Part shown: one piece after another, positions 25,041 to 34,016 of the stretch
Layout of the letters: each line of letters starts with the position of its first letter
Position numbering within the stretch: position 1 is the first letter of the stretch
Origin: Arthrobacter_B citreus
GTDB lineage: Bacteria; Actinomycetota; Actinomycetes; Actinomycetales; Micrococcaceae
Assembly (NCBI RefSeq): GCF_042429235.1
Contig: NZ_JBHMBA010000001.1
Length of the DNA: 64,000 nt
Strand: one strand, 5' to 3'
Notes under the pieces: generated by a model
Told to the model about the DNA's origin: nothing
The model's database searches: none
What the model saw: the letters and a program-made list of their open reading frames with translations, nothing else
Position numbers and translations under genes: made by a program

Positions 25041-26711
25041 TCAGACCGCCCGGCGGCGGACCCTTGCGAGGATCGGATCGAGGAACGCATTCAGTTCGCT
25101 GACCTTCAAGGCGCGCAGCATGAAGTAGTACGACACGGCCATGAGGGAGCCGCAGACCAGCAGGGCGACGAGTGAACCTGTGAGCGACTGCCAGGCGAAG
25201 CCGTCCGCGGAATAACCGCCCAGCAGTCCCAGAGCGGCGGATCCGACAGCGGCGGAACCCAGGGCGGCAACCGTGAGCCGGACATGGACGTCGAAGACTT
25301 CGGCGGCGCCGTAGTGGCCCATCTTCCTTGTCAGGAAGATGTGGCTGACGATGACGCCGGCCACGTTGCCCAGCGAGTAGGCGACGGCCAGGCCGAAGAT
25401 AATGCGGTTGGGCGGCAGGGCGGCGGCGCCCAGTGCCAGTGCAACCCCGAAGACTGACAGGATGACCTGCATGATCATGGGCGTTTTTCCGTCCTCGTCC
25501 GCGTAGAAGGCGCGGTTCATGAGGAAGGTGGCGCTGAGGAAGGGGGCGCTGACAGCGAGCAGCACCAGGACCTGGCCCTGCACGGCGGCGGAAGCTGTGG
25601 AACCGCCGGACAGCCACATGCTGATGGGCCCGGCCAGCACGACAAGGACCGCGGAGCAGAAGACCGTGGCCACACCGATGGCCCGCAGTCCGGACGAGAC
25701 CGCGGCCCGCACGGCGTCCAGGTTCCTCTCCGTGAACGCCTGGGACATCTGGTTGAACAGCACCGTGGCCAGGGACAGCGTGATGACGGAGTGCGGAATC
25801 ATGTAGAACATGGACGCCGTCTCGAGGTTCAACTGTCCGGCAATGACCTCGGGCGGGTTCATGGCGGCGTACGCCGGGCGGGCGGCCGAGGCAATGGTGG
25901 CAACGTTGGTGTAGACAATGTAGGCGCCGTTGCCCACCAGCATGGTGATAATGGTCCACTTGGCGACTTTGCCGGTTTGCCGCAGCCCGATCCCGCGCAT
26001 CCGCAGGGTGGGGCGCAGTCCCAGGCCCAGCTTCCGCAGGGGAATGAGCAGGACGGCGGCCTGCAGCACAATGCCCAGCGTGGTGCTGCCTGCCAGCAGG
26101 ACGGTGGCCGACGTGGTCCAGTTTTCCGGCGAGAAGTTGTTGGTTCCCTCCCGCCCGATCAGCATGATGAACAGCACGATGCCGGCAATGGCCACAATGT
26201 TATTGACCACCGGCGCCCACATGTAGGCCCCGAAGCGGCCGTTGGCGTTGAGCGTCTGGCCGATCACGGCATACGCGCCGTAGAAGAAGATCTGGGGGAA
26301 CAGCCAGTAGGCAAATGTGGTGGCCAGCGGGAGCTGTTCCTCCGTCAGCTGGGTAACCAGCGGGAGGATCCACGGGGCGGCCAGGGTTGCCGCCAGCGCT
26401 ATGGCGGCCAGCCCCAGCAGGCTCAGGGTCATGATGGCTGAGACGAACTCGCGGCCGCCGTCCGGCCGTTTGCTGGCCTTGATGATCTGCGGCACCAGCA
26501 CGGCGTTGAAGATGCCGCCGGCCAGGAGCAGATAGATGAAGTTCGGCAGCACGTTCGAGGAACTGAAGATGTCCGACACCAAGCCGGTGTTGCCAATGGC
26601 CACGGCCAGGAGGGCGGTCCGGACAAGGCCCAGGACTCGGGACAACAGGGTTCCAGCCGCCATGATTGCGCTGGAGCGTGCCGCGCTGGGAGCAATATTC
26701 GTTTCGGCCAT
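25041..26711 (-). CDS. murJ: Lipid II flippase MurJ
   Basis: Moves lipid II across the membrane for peptidoglycan synthesis. The 556-residue product has the MVF/MurJ N-terminus SAIMAAGTLLSRVLGLVRT, with the essential arginines, LLAGGIFNAVLVPQII, and about 14 hydrophobic segments through the sequence. It stops after the transport domain; the soluble and extracellular parts fused to MurJ in mycobacteria are encoded by the next gene downstream, 210 bases away. The gap (24831-25040) shows no gene. The NUDIX gene lies 69 bases upstream. Confidence 0.96.
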   Translation of the reverse strand: MAETNIAPSAARSSAIMAAGTLLSRVLGLVRTALLAVAIGNTGLVSDIFSSSNVLPNFIYLLLAGGIFNAVLVPQIIKASKRPDGGREFVSAIMTLSLLGLAAIALAATLAAPWILPLVTQLTEEQLPLATTFAYWLFPQIFFYGAYAVIGQTLNANGRFGAYMWAPVVNNIVAIAGIVLFIMLIGREGTNNFSPENWTTSATVLLAGSTTLGIVLQAAVLLIPLRKLGLGLRPTLRMRGIGLRQTGKVAKWTIITMLVGNGAYIVYTNVATIASAARPAYAAMNPPEVIAGQLNLETASMFYMIPHSVITLSLATVLFNQMSQAFTERNLDAVRAAVSSGLRAIGVATVFCSAVLVVLAGPISMWLSGGSTASAAVQGQVLVLLAVSAPFLSATFLMNRAFYADEDGKTPMIMQVILSVFGVALALGAAALPPNRIIFGLAVAYSLGNVAGVIVSHIFLTRKMGHYGAAEVFDVHVRLTVAALGSAAVGSAALGLLGGYSADGFAWQSLTGSLVALLVCGSLMAVSYYFMLRALKVSELNAFLDPILARVRRRAV

Positions 26712-26780
26712 TGTGACCCTATGTTCTCACTTCCACCGCGGAGTGCTTAAACCGGACGGGGCCGCGGGGATTCGGAGGCC

Positions 26781-27311
26781 CTACAGGTAGCGCGGAAGGA
26801 TTTCCCGCGCGAGGTCCGCAATGCGGCGCTCATTCGGGAAGGAGAGCTTTTTCCCCAGCTCGGCCAACGGCACCCATGCCACGTCCACGGCTTCGTGGTC
26901 CGGATCATTTTCGATGGTGAGATGGCCGCCGGTTGCCGCCAGGAGGAAATGGTGCACGGTCTTGTGCACGCGGTGGCCGCTGACTGTGAACCAATAGTCG
27001 ATGCTTCCCAGAGCGGTCAGGATCCGGCCGTCGATGCCGGTTTCCTCGGCGATCTCCCGGATGGCGGCTTCCCGGCTGTCCTCTTCATTCTCGGGATGGC
27101 CTTTGGGTAAGCACCACTCGAGCCGGCCGCCGCGGTTGAGCCGGGCAATGATCGCCACCGGCAGGTCCGGGGATGAGGAATCCACCACGATTCCACCCGC
27201 GGAAACCTCTTCCACCGTGGGAAGAGAGGCATGCACCGGATGCGCGCCGGCGCCGCCCATTGACGCCGTCAATGGGGTTCGCTTGGGTGCGCTCGGTACG
27301 GGATGGGCCAT
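26781..27311 (-). CDS. NUDIX hydrolase
   Basis: A 176-residue protein whose Nudix box is complete: G-H-P-E-N-E-E-D-S-R-E-A-A then REIAEETGI (about residues 77-99). The first 30 residues are disordered. In Mycobacterium the gene at this place is mutT4; the position upstream of murJ and divergent from the CCA-adding enzyme is the same. Substrate cannot be told from sequence; house-cleaning of modified nucleotides or dinucleotide polyphosphates is typical. Confidence 0.9.
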   Translation of the reverse strand: MAHPVPSAPKRTPLTASMGGAGAHPVHASLPTVEEVSAGGIVVDSSSPDLPVAIIARLNRGGRLEWCLPKGHPENEEDSREAAIREIAEETGIDGRILTALGSIDYWFTVSGHRVHKTVHHFLLAATGGHLTIENDPDHEAVDVAWVPLAELGKKLSFPNERRIADLAREILPRYL

Positions 27312-27455
27312 AGGACCACTCTAACGATCTTTGTCCGGGGATGATGACTGTCACTGAGAGGGCCGGGGAGGACGCGGCAAAGCCCGGCGTGTCCGGAGCC
27401 CGGGAGGGGTCCGCTGTGCGTGTTGGCACCTTTTATCTGGCACGCTTAAAGCACT

Positions 27456-28931
27456 ATGGCGCACCTTTTTGATAGCTCGGCCCTGAAGACCCCCCTGCCC
27501 TCCGTCGTCGGCGACCTCGGAGCCCTGTTCCGGGACGCGGGCTTCGAGCTTTCCCTCGTTGGCGGTCCCGTCCGCGATCTTTTCCTCGGAAGGGTGTCGC
27601 CGGACCTGGACTTCACCACAAATGCCCGGCCGGACGACATCATCAACGTCATCCGCCGCTGGTGCGATACCTACTGGGAGATCGGCCGCGCCTTCGGCAC
27701 CATCGGCATGCGCAAGGACGGCTTCCAGATCGAGGTCACCACCTACCGGGCGGATGCCTATGACCCGGATTCACGGAAGCCGGAGGTGGCGTTCGGGGAC
27801 AAGCTTGAAGATGACCTGTTCCGCCGTGACTTCACCATGAACGCGATGGCGCTGCGGCTGCCTTCCCTGGAGCTGGTGGACCCCTTCGGAGGAGCACGGG
27901 ACCTTCAGGCGGGACTTGTCCGGACCCCCGGCGCGCCGTCGACATCCTTCTCGGACGACCCGCTGCGCATGATGCGCGCCGCCCGCTTTGCGTCCCAGCT
28001 GGGTGTGGAGGTGGCGCCTGAGGTGTTCGAGGCCATGAAGGACATGGCCGGCCGGATCACGATTATTTCCGCCGAGCGGGTCCGTGATGAGCTCGTGAAG
28101 CTGATCAACGGCAAGGCGCCGTGGGCCGGCATCGACCTGCTGGTGGAAAGCGGCCTCGCGGAGCACGTCCTTCCCGAGGTGTCGGCGCTGAAGCTCGAAA
28201 TCGATGAACACCACCGGCACAAGGACGTGTACCAGCACTCGCTGACGGTTCTCCGGCAGGCCTGCGGCCACGAGACCGGAGCCGACGGCGATGTTCCCGC
28301 CCCGGACTTCATCCTGCGCTTTGCGGCGCTGATGCACGACGTCGGAAAGCCTGCCACCCGCCGTTTTGAGCCCAATGGGTCCGTGAGCTTCCTGCACCAC
28401 GACGCAGTGGGGTCCAAGCTCACGGCCAAACGGATGAAGGCGCTGCGCTTCGACAACGACACGATCAAAGCCGTGTCCCGTTTGGTGGAACTGCACATGC
28501 GCTTCTACGGCTACGGAGACGCGGGCTGGACGGATTCCGCCGTCCGCCGCTACGTCAACGACGCCGGCCCTCTGCTGCAGCGCCTGCACCGGCTGACCCG
28601 TTCCGACGTCACCACCCGGAACCGTCGCAAGGCCGAGCGCCTGGCCTTCGCCTATGACGACCTTGAAGCGCGGATCGCAGCCCTGGCCGAGCAGGAGGAG
28701 CTGGCCGCCATCCGCCCGGACCTGGACGGAGAGGCCATCATGGCGCTGCTCGGTATCCGGCCCGGCCCGGTGGTGGGCCGCGCCTACCGGTTCCTGCTGG
28801 AAGCACGCATGGAAAACGGGCCGTCCTCGGAAGAGGAGGCGGCGGCCATGCTCCGCAGCTGGTGGCTGGAACAGCCCGAAAGCCGGGCGGATTCCCCAAG
28901 CACGGACAGCCCTGCCAAACCGGCCGAATAA
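27456..28931 (+). CDS. cca: CCA tRNA nucleotidyltransferase
   Basis: Adds or repairs the 3' CCA end of tRNAs. The 491-residue class II enzyme has LVGGPVRDLFLG and the metal-binding DLDFTTNARPD (about 30-55), FRRDFTMNAMAL, the head/neck region DPLRMMRAARFASQL, and an HD domain with HRHKDVYQHSL and FAALMHDVGKPATR. Plus strand, divergent from the NUDIX gene, with a 144-base control region. The C-terminal 20 residues are a disordered Ser/Pro/Ala tail. Confidence 0.96.
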   Translation: MAHLFDSSALKTPLPSVVGDLGALFRDAGFELSLVGGPVRDLFLGRVSPDLDFTTNARPDDIINVIRRWCDTYWEIGRAFGTIGMRKDGFQIEVTTYRADAYDPDSRKPEVAFGDKLEDDLFRRDFTMNAMALRLPSLELVDPFGGARDLQAGLVRTPGAPSTSFSDDPLRMMRAARFASQLGVEVAPEVFEAMKDMAGRITIISAERVRDELVKLINGKAPWAGIDLLVESGLAEHVLPEVSALKLEIDEHHRHKDVYQHSLTVLRQACGHETGADGDVPAPDFILRFAALMHDVGKPATRRFEPNGSVSFLHHDAVGSKLTAKRMKALRFDNDTIKAVSRLVELHMRFYGYGDAGWTDSAVRRYVNDAGPLLQRLHRLTRSDVTTRNRRKAERLAFAYDDLEARIAALAEQEELAAIRPDLDGEAIMALLGIRPGPVVGRAYRFLLEARMENGPSSEEEAAAMLRSWWLEQPESRADSPSTDSPAKPAE

Positions 28932-28999
28932 GCCATCCTTCGCCGCGGTGCCAAAATGGAGACGGACGGAAACCCGTCCCAACCAGCGGAAGGAAGTAA

Positions 29000-29656
29000 A
29001 TGAGTGACGCTGAGGACTTCGGTCCAGCGGTTCCGGATACGACGCCGGCAGGAACCCGGCTGCCCCGTCTGTGGCTGCTGCGCCACGGCGAAACGGAATG
29101 GTCCCGCGAGGGCAACTACACCGGCCTGACGGACATCCCCCTGACTGCGGAGGGTGAGGCGCAGGCCATCGCGGCCAAGGAAAAAATCGGGCAGGTCGAT
29201 TTCGACATGGTCCTGTCCTCACCGCTGATCCGTGCGCGGCGGACCGCCGAGCTGGTGGGCCACCCCAACCCGCGGATCCTTCCGCACGCCCATGAGTGGG
29301 ACTACGGAGACAACGAGGGCCGCAAGAGCACGCAGGTGCGCGCCGAGAACCCCGGATACCTCATCTGGAACGACGGCGTCCCCAACGGGGAGACCCTGGA
29401 CCAGGTCGCCGAGCGCGCTGACCGGATCGTCTCGCTGGTGCAGGCCGGCTGCGGAACCCCAATGGACCGCGATCCGGAGGCAGCACCCGTGGAAAAGGTC
29501 CTCCTTGTGGCGCACGGCCACTTCCTGCGGATCCTGGCTGCCCGCTGGCTGGGGCTTCCGGCCGATCAGGGACGGCACTTTGTCCTTGGCACGGCCGCTG
29601 TCTGCACCCTGGGCTGGGATAAACACACGCCGGCGATAGTGCGCTGGAACTATTAG
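29000..29656 (+). CDS. Histidine phosphatase family protein
   Basis: A 218-residue member of the phosphoglycerate mutase-like superfamily. The phosphohistidine motif is LLRHGETEWS (about residues 25-34), and the second catalytic histidine is in VLLVAHGHFLRI. About 20 disordered residues precede the domain. It lies 68 bases after the CCA gene behind GGAAGGAAG, so probably in the same transcript. Sequence does not tell whether it acts on a sugar phosphate, a cofactor precursor or a protein. Confidence 0.92.
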   Translation: MSDAEDFGPAVPDTTPAGTRLPRLWLLRHGETEWSREGNYTGLTDIPLTAEGEAQAIAAKEKIGQVDFDMVLSSPLIRARRTAELVGHPNPRILPHAHEWDYGDNEGRKSTQVRAENPGYLIWNDGVPNGETLDQVAERADRIVSLVQAGCGTPMDRDPEAAPVEKVLLVAHGHFLRILAARWLGLPADQGRHFVLGTAAVCTLGWDKHTPAIVRWNY

Positions 29657-29710
29657 AAAAAAGAATCTTAATTAGTTTCACCGAAATGCTTGGCATGGAG
29701 GTGTTAACTG

Positions 29711-30052
29711 TTGTACCTTTTTCCTGTGGCCAGCTTTCGGTTTCCAATCGGCACGGCCACACCAGCCAATGAAAAGCTCCGGGCATCGCAGTCCGGACAT
29801 TCACAGCCGGTCCTGCGTCCCGCACACCGGCTCGTCCGCAAGTCCACGCACTCTGGAAAGGGAGGTGGGGTTATGATCAACCACGAATTCCTCACTGCCG
29901 CGACGGTTTCCTGCCTGCAGGCCGGTACGTCCATCCCTTCGACTGCATGGCCGGTTCTCCGGTCCGGACTGCGGATGACGGGCATGGCCCGGCGGCCGGA
30001 TGCGGCAGGTCGGCCTTCCGGGTCTGCCCTTGGCCTCGGTGGCCGCGGGTAA
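29711..30052 (+). CDS. Doubtful small ORF (113 or 59 residues)
   Basis: Two translation signals occur in one frame. A TTG at 29711 lies seven bases after GGAGGTG, giving 113 residues, and an ATG at 29873 lies seven bases after GGGAGGTGG, giving 59 residues starting MINHEFLTAATVSC. No domain is visible and the C-terminal part is Arg/Gly/Pro-rich, as random GC-rich sequence would be. The case rests only on the ribosome binding sites. No similarity is recognised. Confidence 0.3.
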   Translation: MYLFPVASFRFPIGTATPANEKLRASQSGHSQPVLRPAHRLVRKSTHSGKGGGVMINHEFLTAATVSCLQAGTSIPSTAWPVLRSGLRMTGMARRPDAAGRPSGSALGLGGRG

Positions 30053-30454
30053 TTTTCCCGGCACCGCTCCGCGGCGCTATCCGGCGGTTGACTCCGTTCC
30101 CCGCTGCCCCTCCGTTCTCCGACGCCCCTGAAGCATTCCGGGAAATCACACAGCGATTTCCCGGCGGCTTCGGTGCACCGGCGTCCCGGACGGGCGGGAA
30201 GCGGGCCACGGCAGGAGCCAGCCCCGGCCATCCCGGCACCCCCTTCGGCATTCCTCCAGAGTCCGGCATGACTCCGCAATTACCCGCCTAAATTCCACCG
30301 CAGGTAATTCGAGCCTTAATTGCCGCGCCCAAAGGAACAATTCAGCCGCAGCATCTGCCGCTTCCCGCGCGCTTTGCCGGAGATTATTCAATCTTTCACT
30401 TTCCTTATCTTTGCGCACCCAAAAACAGGTGCCTCATTTCTTTCGGAGTTTATC
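30053..30454. other. Gap without recognisable gene
   Basis: About 400 bases between two doubtful small ORFs. A TTGACT at 30085-30090 could be a -35 element, but no matching -10 is clear. I see no other feature. Confidence 0.4.
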
Positions 30455-30730
30455 GTGCGTTCTTTTATCCTGCCCCCGTCCCCTCCACGCGAAGCCGTCC
30501 GGCTGCAGCAGACGCCAGCGGCAGCGCTGGCTTCCACGCAACCGGATCACCCGCCGTCGCAATCCATCACCGCGAAACCATCCGCCGTCTGGGCGAAGGT
30601 GCCGGCCGCAATCAACCGCATGCGGGCATCCTTCGCAAGCGCCGAGGCTGTTCACCAGGCTCGGCTGGACCGTGGCTTCAGCGGCCCGGAACGTCACCTG
30701 CTGGTCCGTTACACCAGTTCCGCCAAGTAA
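30455..30730 (+). CDS. Small hypothetical protein (91 residues)
   Basis: GTG start at 30455 behind CGGAGTT. The product begins with MRSFILPPSPPREAVRLQQ, is rich in Pro, Ala and Gln in its first half, and ends in a more ordered-looking stretch (INRMRASFASAEAVHQ, RGFSGPERHLLVRY). No known domain. It precedes mshA by about 175 bases, with the same orientation. The ordered C-terminus and binding site make it more likely real than its neighbour. Confidence 0.42.
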   Translation: MRSFILPPSPPREAVRLQQTPAAALASTQPDHPPSQSITAKPSAVWAKVPAAINRMRASFASAEAVHQARLDRGFSGPERHLLVRYTSSAK

Positions 30731-30904
30731 GGACCGGCTGTCCGGGAACAAAACCGGGGGAGTTCGCGCTGTACTGCGCGAACTCCCTTTGGCGTGCCGC
30801 CGCAGAGGTGATCAGGGCAACCGGCCCCGGAAACCATGCTCTGCCCCGAGGCGTTATAAAGTCGTAAGGGATCCAAACTGCAGCCGGCCAAGAAGGGAGT
30901 GCTG

Positions 30905-32152
30905 TTGCTCCAGATAAAGCGCGTGGCCATGCTCTCGCTGCATACGTCACCCTTGGAGCAGCCAGGCTCCGGCGATGCCGGCGGAATGAACGTCTACGTC
31001 CGCTCAGTCGCTGTTGAGCTGGCCCGGTCCGGGGTGGAGGTGGAGATTTTCACCCGGGCCTCCGATCCGCAGCAGCAGCCCCTGGTGGAGCTTGCCCCCG
31101 GCGTCACTGTCCGGCACGTCGCCGCGGGACCGCGCCGCCGGATCGCCAAGGAGGCGCTGCCGGGGCTGGCCGCGGACCTGGCCTCCGGTGTCACTGACGT
31201 CCACCCCTTTTCCGGTGGACGCCGCTTCGATGTGATCCACTCCCACTATTGGGTGTCCGGCACGGCCGGGCTGGCCGTGGCCCGGGCCTGGGATCTTCCC
31301 CTGGTCCATACCATGCACACCATGGCGCGCGTGAAGAACCTGCAGCTCCAGCCCGGGGAAACGCCTGAGCCCCCGGTGCGGATCAACGGAGAACAGGAAA
31401 TCGTGGACGGCGCCACCCGTCTCATCGCCAATACCAGCACGGAGGCCGCCGAGCTGGAAACCCTGTACGGAGCGGACCCCGCCGGCGTTGACGTTGTGGC
31501 TCCGGGCGTGGACCTCCGGATTTTCTCCAGCAAAGACTCCGACGCCGCCCGTGCCCGCCTCGGTCTGCCGGGGAGTGCTTTCCACGTGGTCTTCGCCGGG
31601 CGCATCCAACGCATGAAGGGCCCCCAGGTGCTGGTCCGGGCGGCAGCGGAGCTGCGTGCCCGCCGGCCGGACATTCCGCTGAAGATCAGCATTCTCGGCG
31701 CCGGCAGCGGATCCGAGGTGCTCGACCTGCAACCGCTGATCGATTCCCTGGGCCTGCGCGCCCAGGTGTCGCTGCATCCGCCAGTGGACGCCCCCGAACT
31801 GGCCGAATGGTTCCGGGCAGCCGATGTCGTCGCGGTGCCATCCTTCAGCGAGTCCTTCGGGCTTGTCGCCCTCGAGGCGCAGGCCTGCGGCACACCCGTG
31901 CTGGCCGCCAACGTCGGCGGGCTGCCCAAGGCCGTGGGCCACGGCCGCACGGGGCTGCTGGTGGACGGGCACGACGCCGGCCGGTGGTCCGCCGAACTGG
32001 AAAAACTGTACGACGACGCCGGGCTGCGGCGGGCGCTGGGTTACGGTGCCGCTGAACACGCGGCGGCCTTCGGCTGGAAGCGCACCGCTTCGCTTACCTC
32101 CCGGAGCTACCTGCAGGCCGTCCGCCAGTTCTCCGCGCACTCCGTCCGCTGA
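30905..32152 (+). CDS. mshA: D-inositol-3-phosphate glycosyltransferase MshA (mycothiol)
   Basis: Transfers N-acetylglucosamine from UDP-GlcNAc to 1-L-myo-inositol-1-phosphate, the first step of mycothiol synthesis. The N-terminus RVAMLSLHTSPLEQPG and the loop GDAGGMNVYVRS are MshA hallmarks; the GT-B/GT4 C-domain has FAGRIQRMKGPQVL and PSFSESFGLVALEAQACG with the E-x7-E pattern. The start is uncertain: TTG at 30905 follows AGAAGGGAG with good spacing; a GTG at 30899 overlaps that site. The acceptor-making enzyme Ino1 is encoded two genes on. Confidence 0.93.
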   Translation: MLQIKRVAMLSLHTSPLEQPGSGDAGGMNVYVRSVAVELARSGVEVEIFTRASDPQQQPLVELAPGVTVRHVAAGPRRRIAKEALPGLAADLASGVTDVHPFSGGRRFDVIHSHYWVSGTAGLAVARAWDLPLVHTMHTMARVKNLQLQPGETPEPPVRINGEQEIVDGATRLIANTSTEAAELETLYGADPAGVDVVAPGVDLRIFSSKDSDAARARLGLPGSAFHVVFAGRIQRMKGPQVLVRAAAELRARRPDIPLKISILGAGSGSEVLDLQPLIDSLGLRAQVSLHPPVDAPELAEWFRAADVVAVPSFSESFGLVALEAQACGTPVLAANVGGLPKAVGHGRTGLLVDGHDAGRWSAELEKLYDDAGLRRALGYGAAEHAAAFGWKRTASLTSRSYLQAVRQFSAHSVR

Positions 32153-32219
32153 TAGCTTGGACGGTATTCCACCAGTGCCGGTGGAGCACCGCCCAACGGG
32201 TACCGGAAGGACCGCATAG

Positions 32220-33905
32220 ATGCGCGCTGCCGCTGACATGTCCAGTGATTTGGAAATCTCCCGCCGGGCGGTGATGAAACCCGTGACTGATGTTGCGCGG
32301 GCCGCCGGCATTCCCGAAGAGGCCCTGGAGCTGTACGGGCGTTACAAGGCCAAGATCGACCCGCTGCTGGTGCCGCCGCGGAGCAGGCGCGGACAGGTGG
32401 TGCTGGTGACCGCCATGAGCCCCACTCCGGCCGGTGAGGGGAAATCCACCGTCACCGTGGGGCTGGGGGACGCGCTGGCGAAGGCGGGAGCCAGCACTGT
32501 CATTGCGCTGCGCGAGCCATCCCTGGGCCCGGTTCTGGGACTGAAGGGTGGAGCAACCGGCGGCGGCTACTCCCAGGTGGTGCCGATGGAGGACATCAAC
32601 CTGCACTTCACCGGGGACTTCCACGCCATCACCACGGCCAACAACGCCCTGACCGCCCTGCTGGACAACCACATCCACCAGGGCAACGAGCTGGGCATCG
32701 ACCCGCGCCGGATCATCTTCCGCCGGGTGATGGACATGAACGACCGCTCGCTGCGCAGCATCGTCATTGGCCTGGGCGGGCCCGCGGAGGGCACACCGCG
32801 CCAGGACGGTTTCGACATCACTGTGGCATCCGAGATCATGGCCGTGTTCTGCCTGGCCCGCGACCTGCCTGACCTGAAGGAGCGGTTGGCCCGGATCACC
32901 GTGGGGTACACCTACGGGCGGCATCCCGTGACGGTGCGCGACCTCGGTGTGGAGGGCGCGCTGACGCTGTTGCTGAAGGACGCCATCAAGCCGAACCTCG
33001 TGCAGACCCTTGCCGGTACGCCCGCCTTGATCCACGGCGGTCCGTTCGCCAACATTGCCCACGGCTGCAACTCGGTCATCGCCACCGAACTGGCGCGCAC
33101 CGTTGCCGACGTGGTGGTCACCGAAGCCGGTTTTGGCGCTGATCTGGGCGCCGAAAAGTACATGGACATCACGTCGCGTGCAGCTGATGTGGCACCGGAC
33201 GCCGTCGTGCTGGTGGCCACCGTCCGGGCGCTGAAAATGCACGGCGGGGTGCCCAGGGACGAACTGGCCGCGCCGCACCCGGCCGCGCTGGAGACGGGGA
33301 CCGCCAACCTGCGCCGGCACATTGCAAACATCCGGAAGTTTGGCCTGAACCCGGTGGTGGCCGTCAACGTGTTCAGCACTGATACGCCGCAGGAAATCGA
33401 ATGGCTGCTGGACTGGTGCGCCGCCGAGGGCGTGGCGGCGGCTGCGGCTGATGTGTGGGCCCAGGGCGGCGGAGGGCCCGGCGGGGATGCCCTGGCCGCA
33501 CTGGTCCTGGCCGCCCTGGAAGAACCCGGAGACTTCCGGTGCCTGTATCCCTTGGAGCTGCCGGTGGAGGAGAAAATCCGCACCGTGGCCCGGGAAATCT
33601 ACGGAGCCGACGACGTCGAATTCTCCCTTCCGGCGCTGCGCCGGCTGGAGGAGATCAAGGCCGGGGGATGGGACGGGCTGCCGGTGTGCATGGCCAAGAC
33701 CCAGTATTCGTTCTCGGACAACGCCTCCCTGCTGGGTGCTCCGGCCGGGTTCACCCTGCACGTGCGGGACCTGATCCTCAAAACCGGTGCGGGCTTCGTC
33801 GTCGCGCTCACCGGAGCCGTGATGACCATGCCCGGGCTGCCGAAGGCGCCGGCGGCCCTGCGCATGGACGTTGGTGCGGACGGCACGCCGCAGGGCCTGT
33901 CCTAG
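32220..33905 (+). CDS. fhs: Formate-tetrahydrofolate ligase
   Basis: Makes 10-formyltetrahydrofolate from formate, tetrahydrofolate and ATP for purine and formyl-methionine synthesis. The 561-residue product has the P-loop TPAGEGKSTVTVGLGDAL (about 64-81), REPSLGPVLGLKGGATGGGY, HFTGDFHAITTANNAL, GPFANIAHGCNS and near the C-terminus MPGLPKAP, all typical. It follows mshA by 67 bases in the same direction; they may share a transcript, but no pathway link is obvious. Confidence 0.97.
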   Translation: MRAAADMSSDLEISRRAVMKPVTDVARAAGIPEEALELYGRYKAKIDPLLVPPRSRRGQVVLVTAMSPTPAGEGKSTVTVGLGDALAKAGASTVIALREPSLGPVLGLKGGATGGGYSQVVPMEDINLHFTGDFHAITTANNALTALLDNHIHQGNELGIDPRRIIFRRVMDMNDRSLRSIVIGLGGPAEGTPRQDGFDITVASEIMAVFCLARDLPDLKERLARITVGYTYGRHPVTVRDLGVEGALTLLLKDAIKPNLVQTLAGTPALIHGGPFANIAHGCNSVIATELARTVADVVVTEAGFGADLGAEKYMDITSRAADVAPDAVVLVATVRALKMHGGVPRDELAAPHPAALETGTANLRRHIANIRKFGLNPVVAVNVFSTDTPQEIEWLLDWCAAEGVAAAAADVWAQGGGGPGGDALAALVLAALEEPGDFRCLYPLELPVEEKIRTVAREIYGADDVEFSLPALRRLEEIKAGGWDGLPVCMAKTQYSFSDNASLLGAPAGFTLHVRDLILKTGAGFVVALTGAVMTMPGLPKAPAALRMDVGADGTPQGLS

Positions 33906-33949
33906 GCGTCCTTTCCGTCCCCTGCCCCTGCCGTACCTCCGCCAAAACG

Positions 33950-33993
33950 GCGGAAGGCGCCCCTCCCGGTGCTGGGAAGGACGCCTTCCGCCA
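33950..33993. terminator. Bidirectional terminator between fhs and ino1
   Basis: GGCGGAAGGCG (33950-33960) pairs with CGCCTTCCGCC (33983-33993) across a 22-base loop. It lies between two convergent genes. No long T run follows on either strand, so the strength is uncertain. Confidence 0.6.
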
Positions 33994-34016
33994 CCTCGGC
34001 GGAGAAACGGGAGATG

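Noticed and set aside
27771..29222. 483-codon open frame antisense to the CCA-adding enzyme gene
   Set aside because: Its composition is that of the opposite strand of a GC-rich gene, it has no domain, and the plus-strand gene is certain.
32094..33761. 555-codon open frame antisense to fhs
   Set aside because: A long antisense frame is a side effect of third-position GC; fhs on the other strand has all its motifs.
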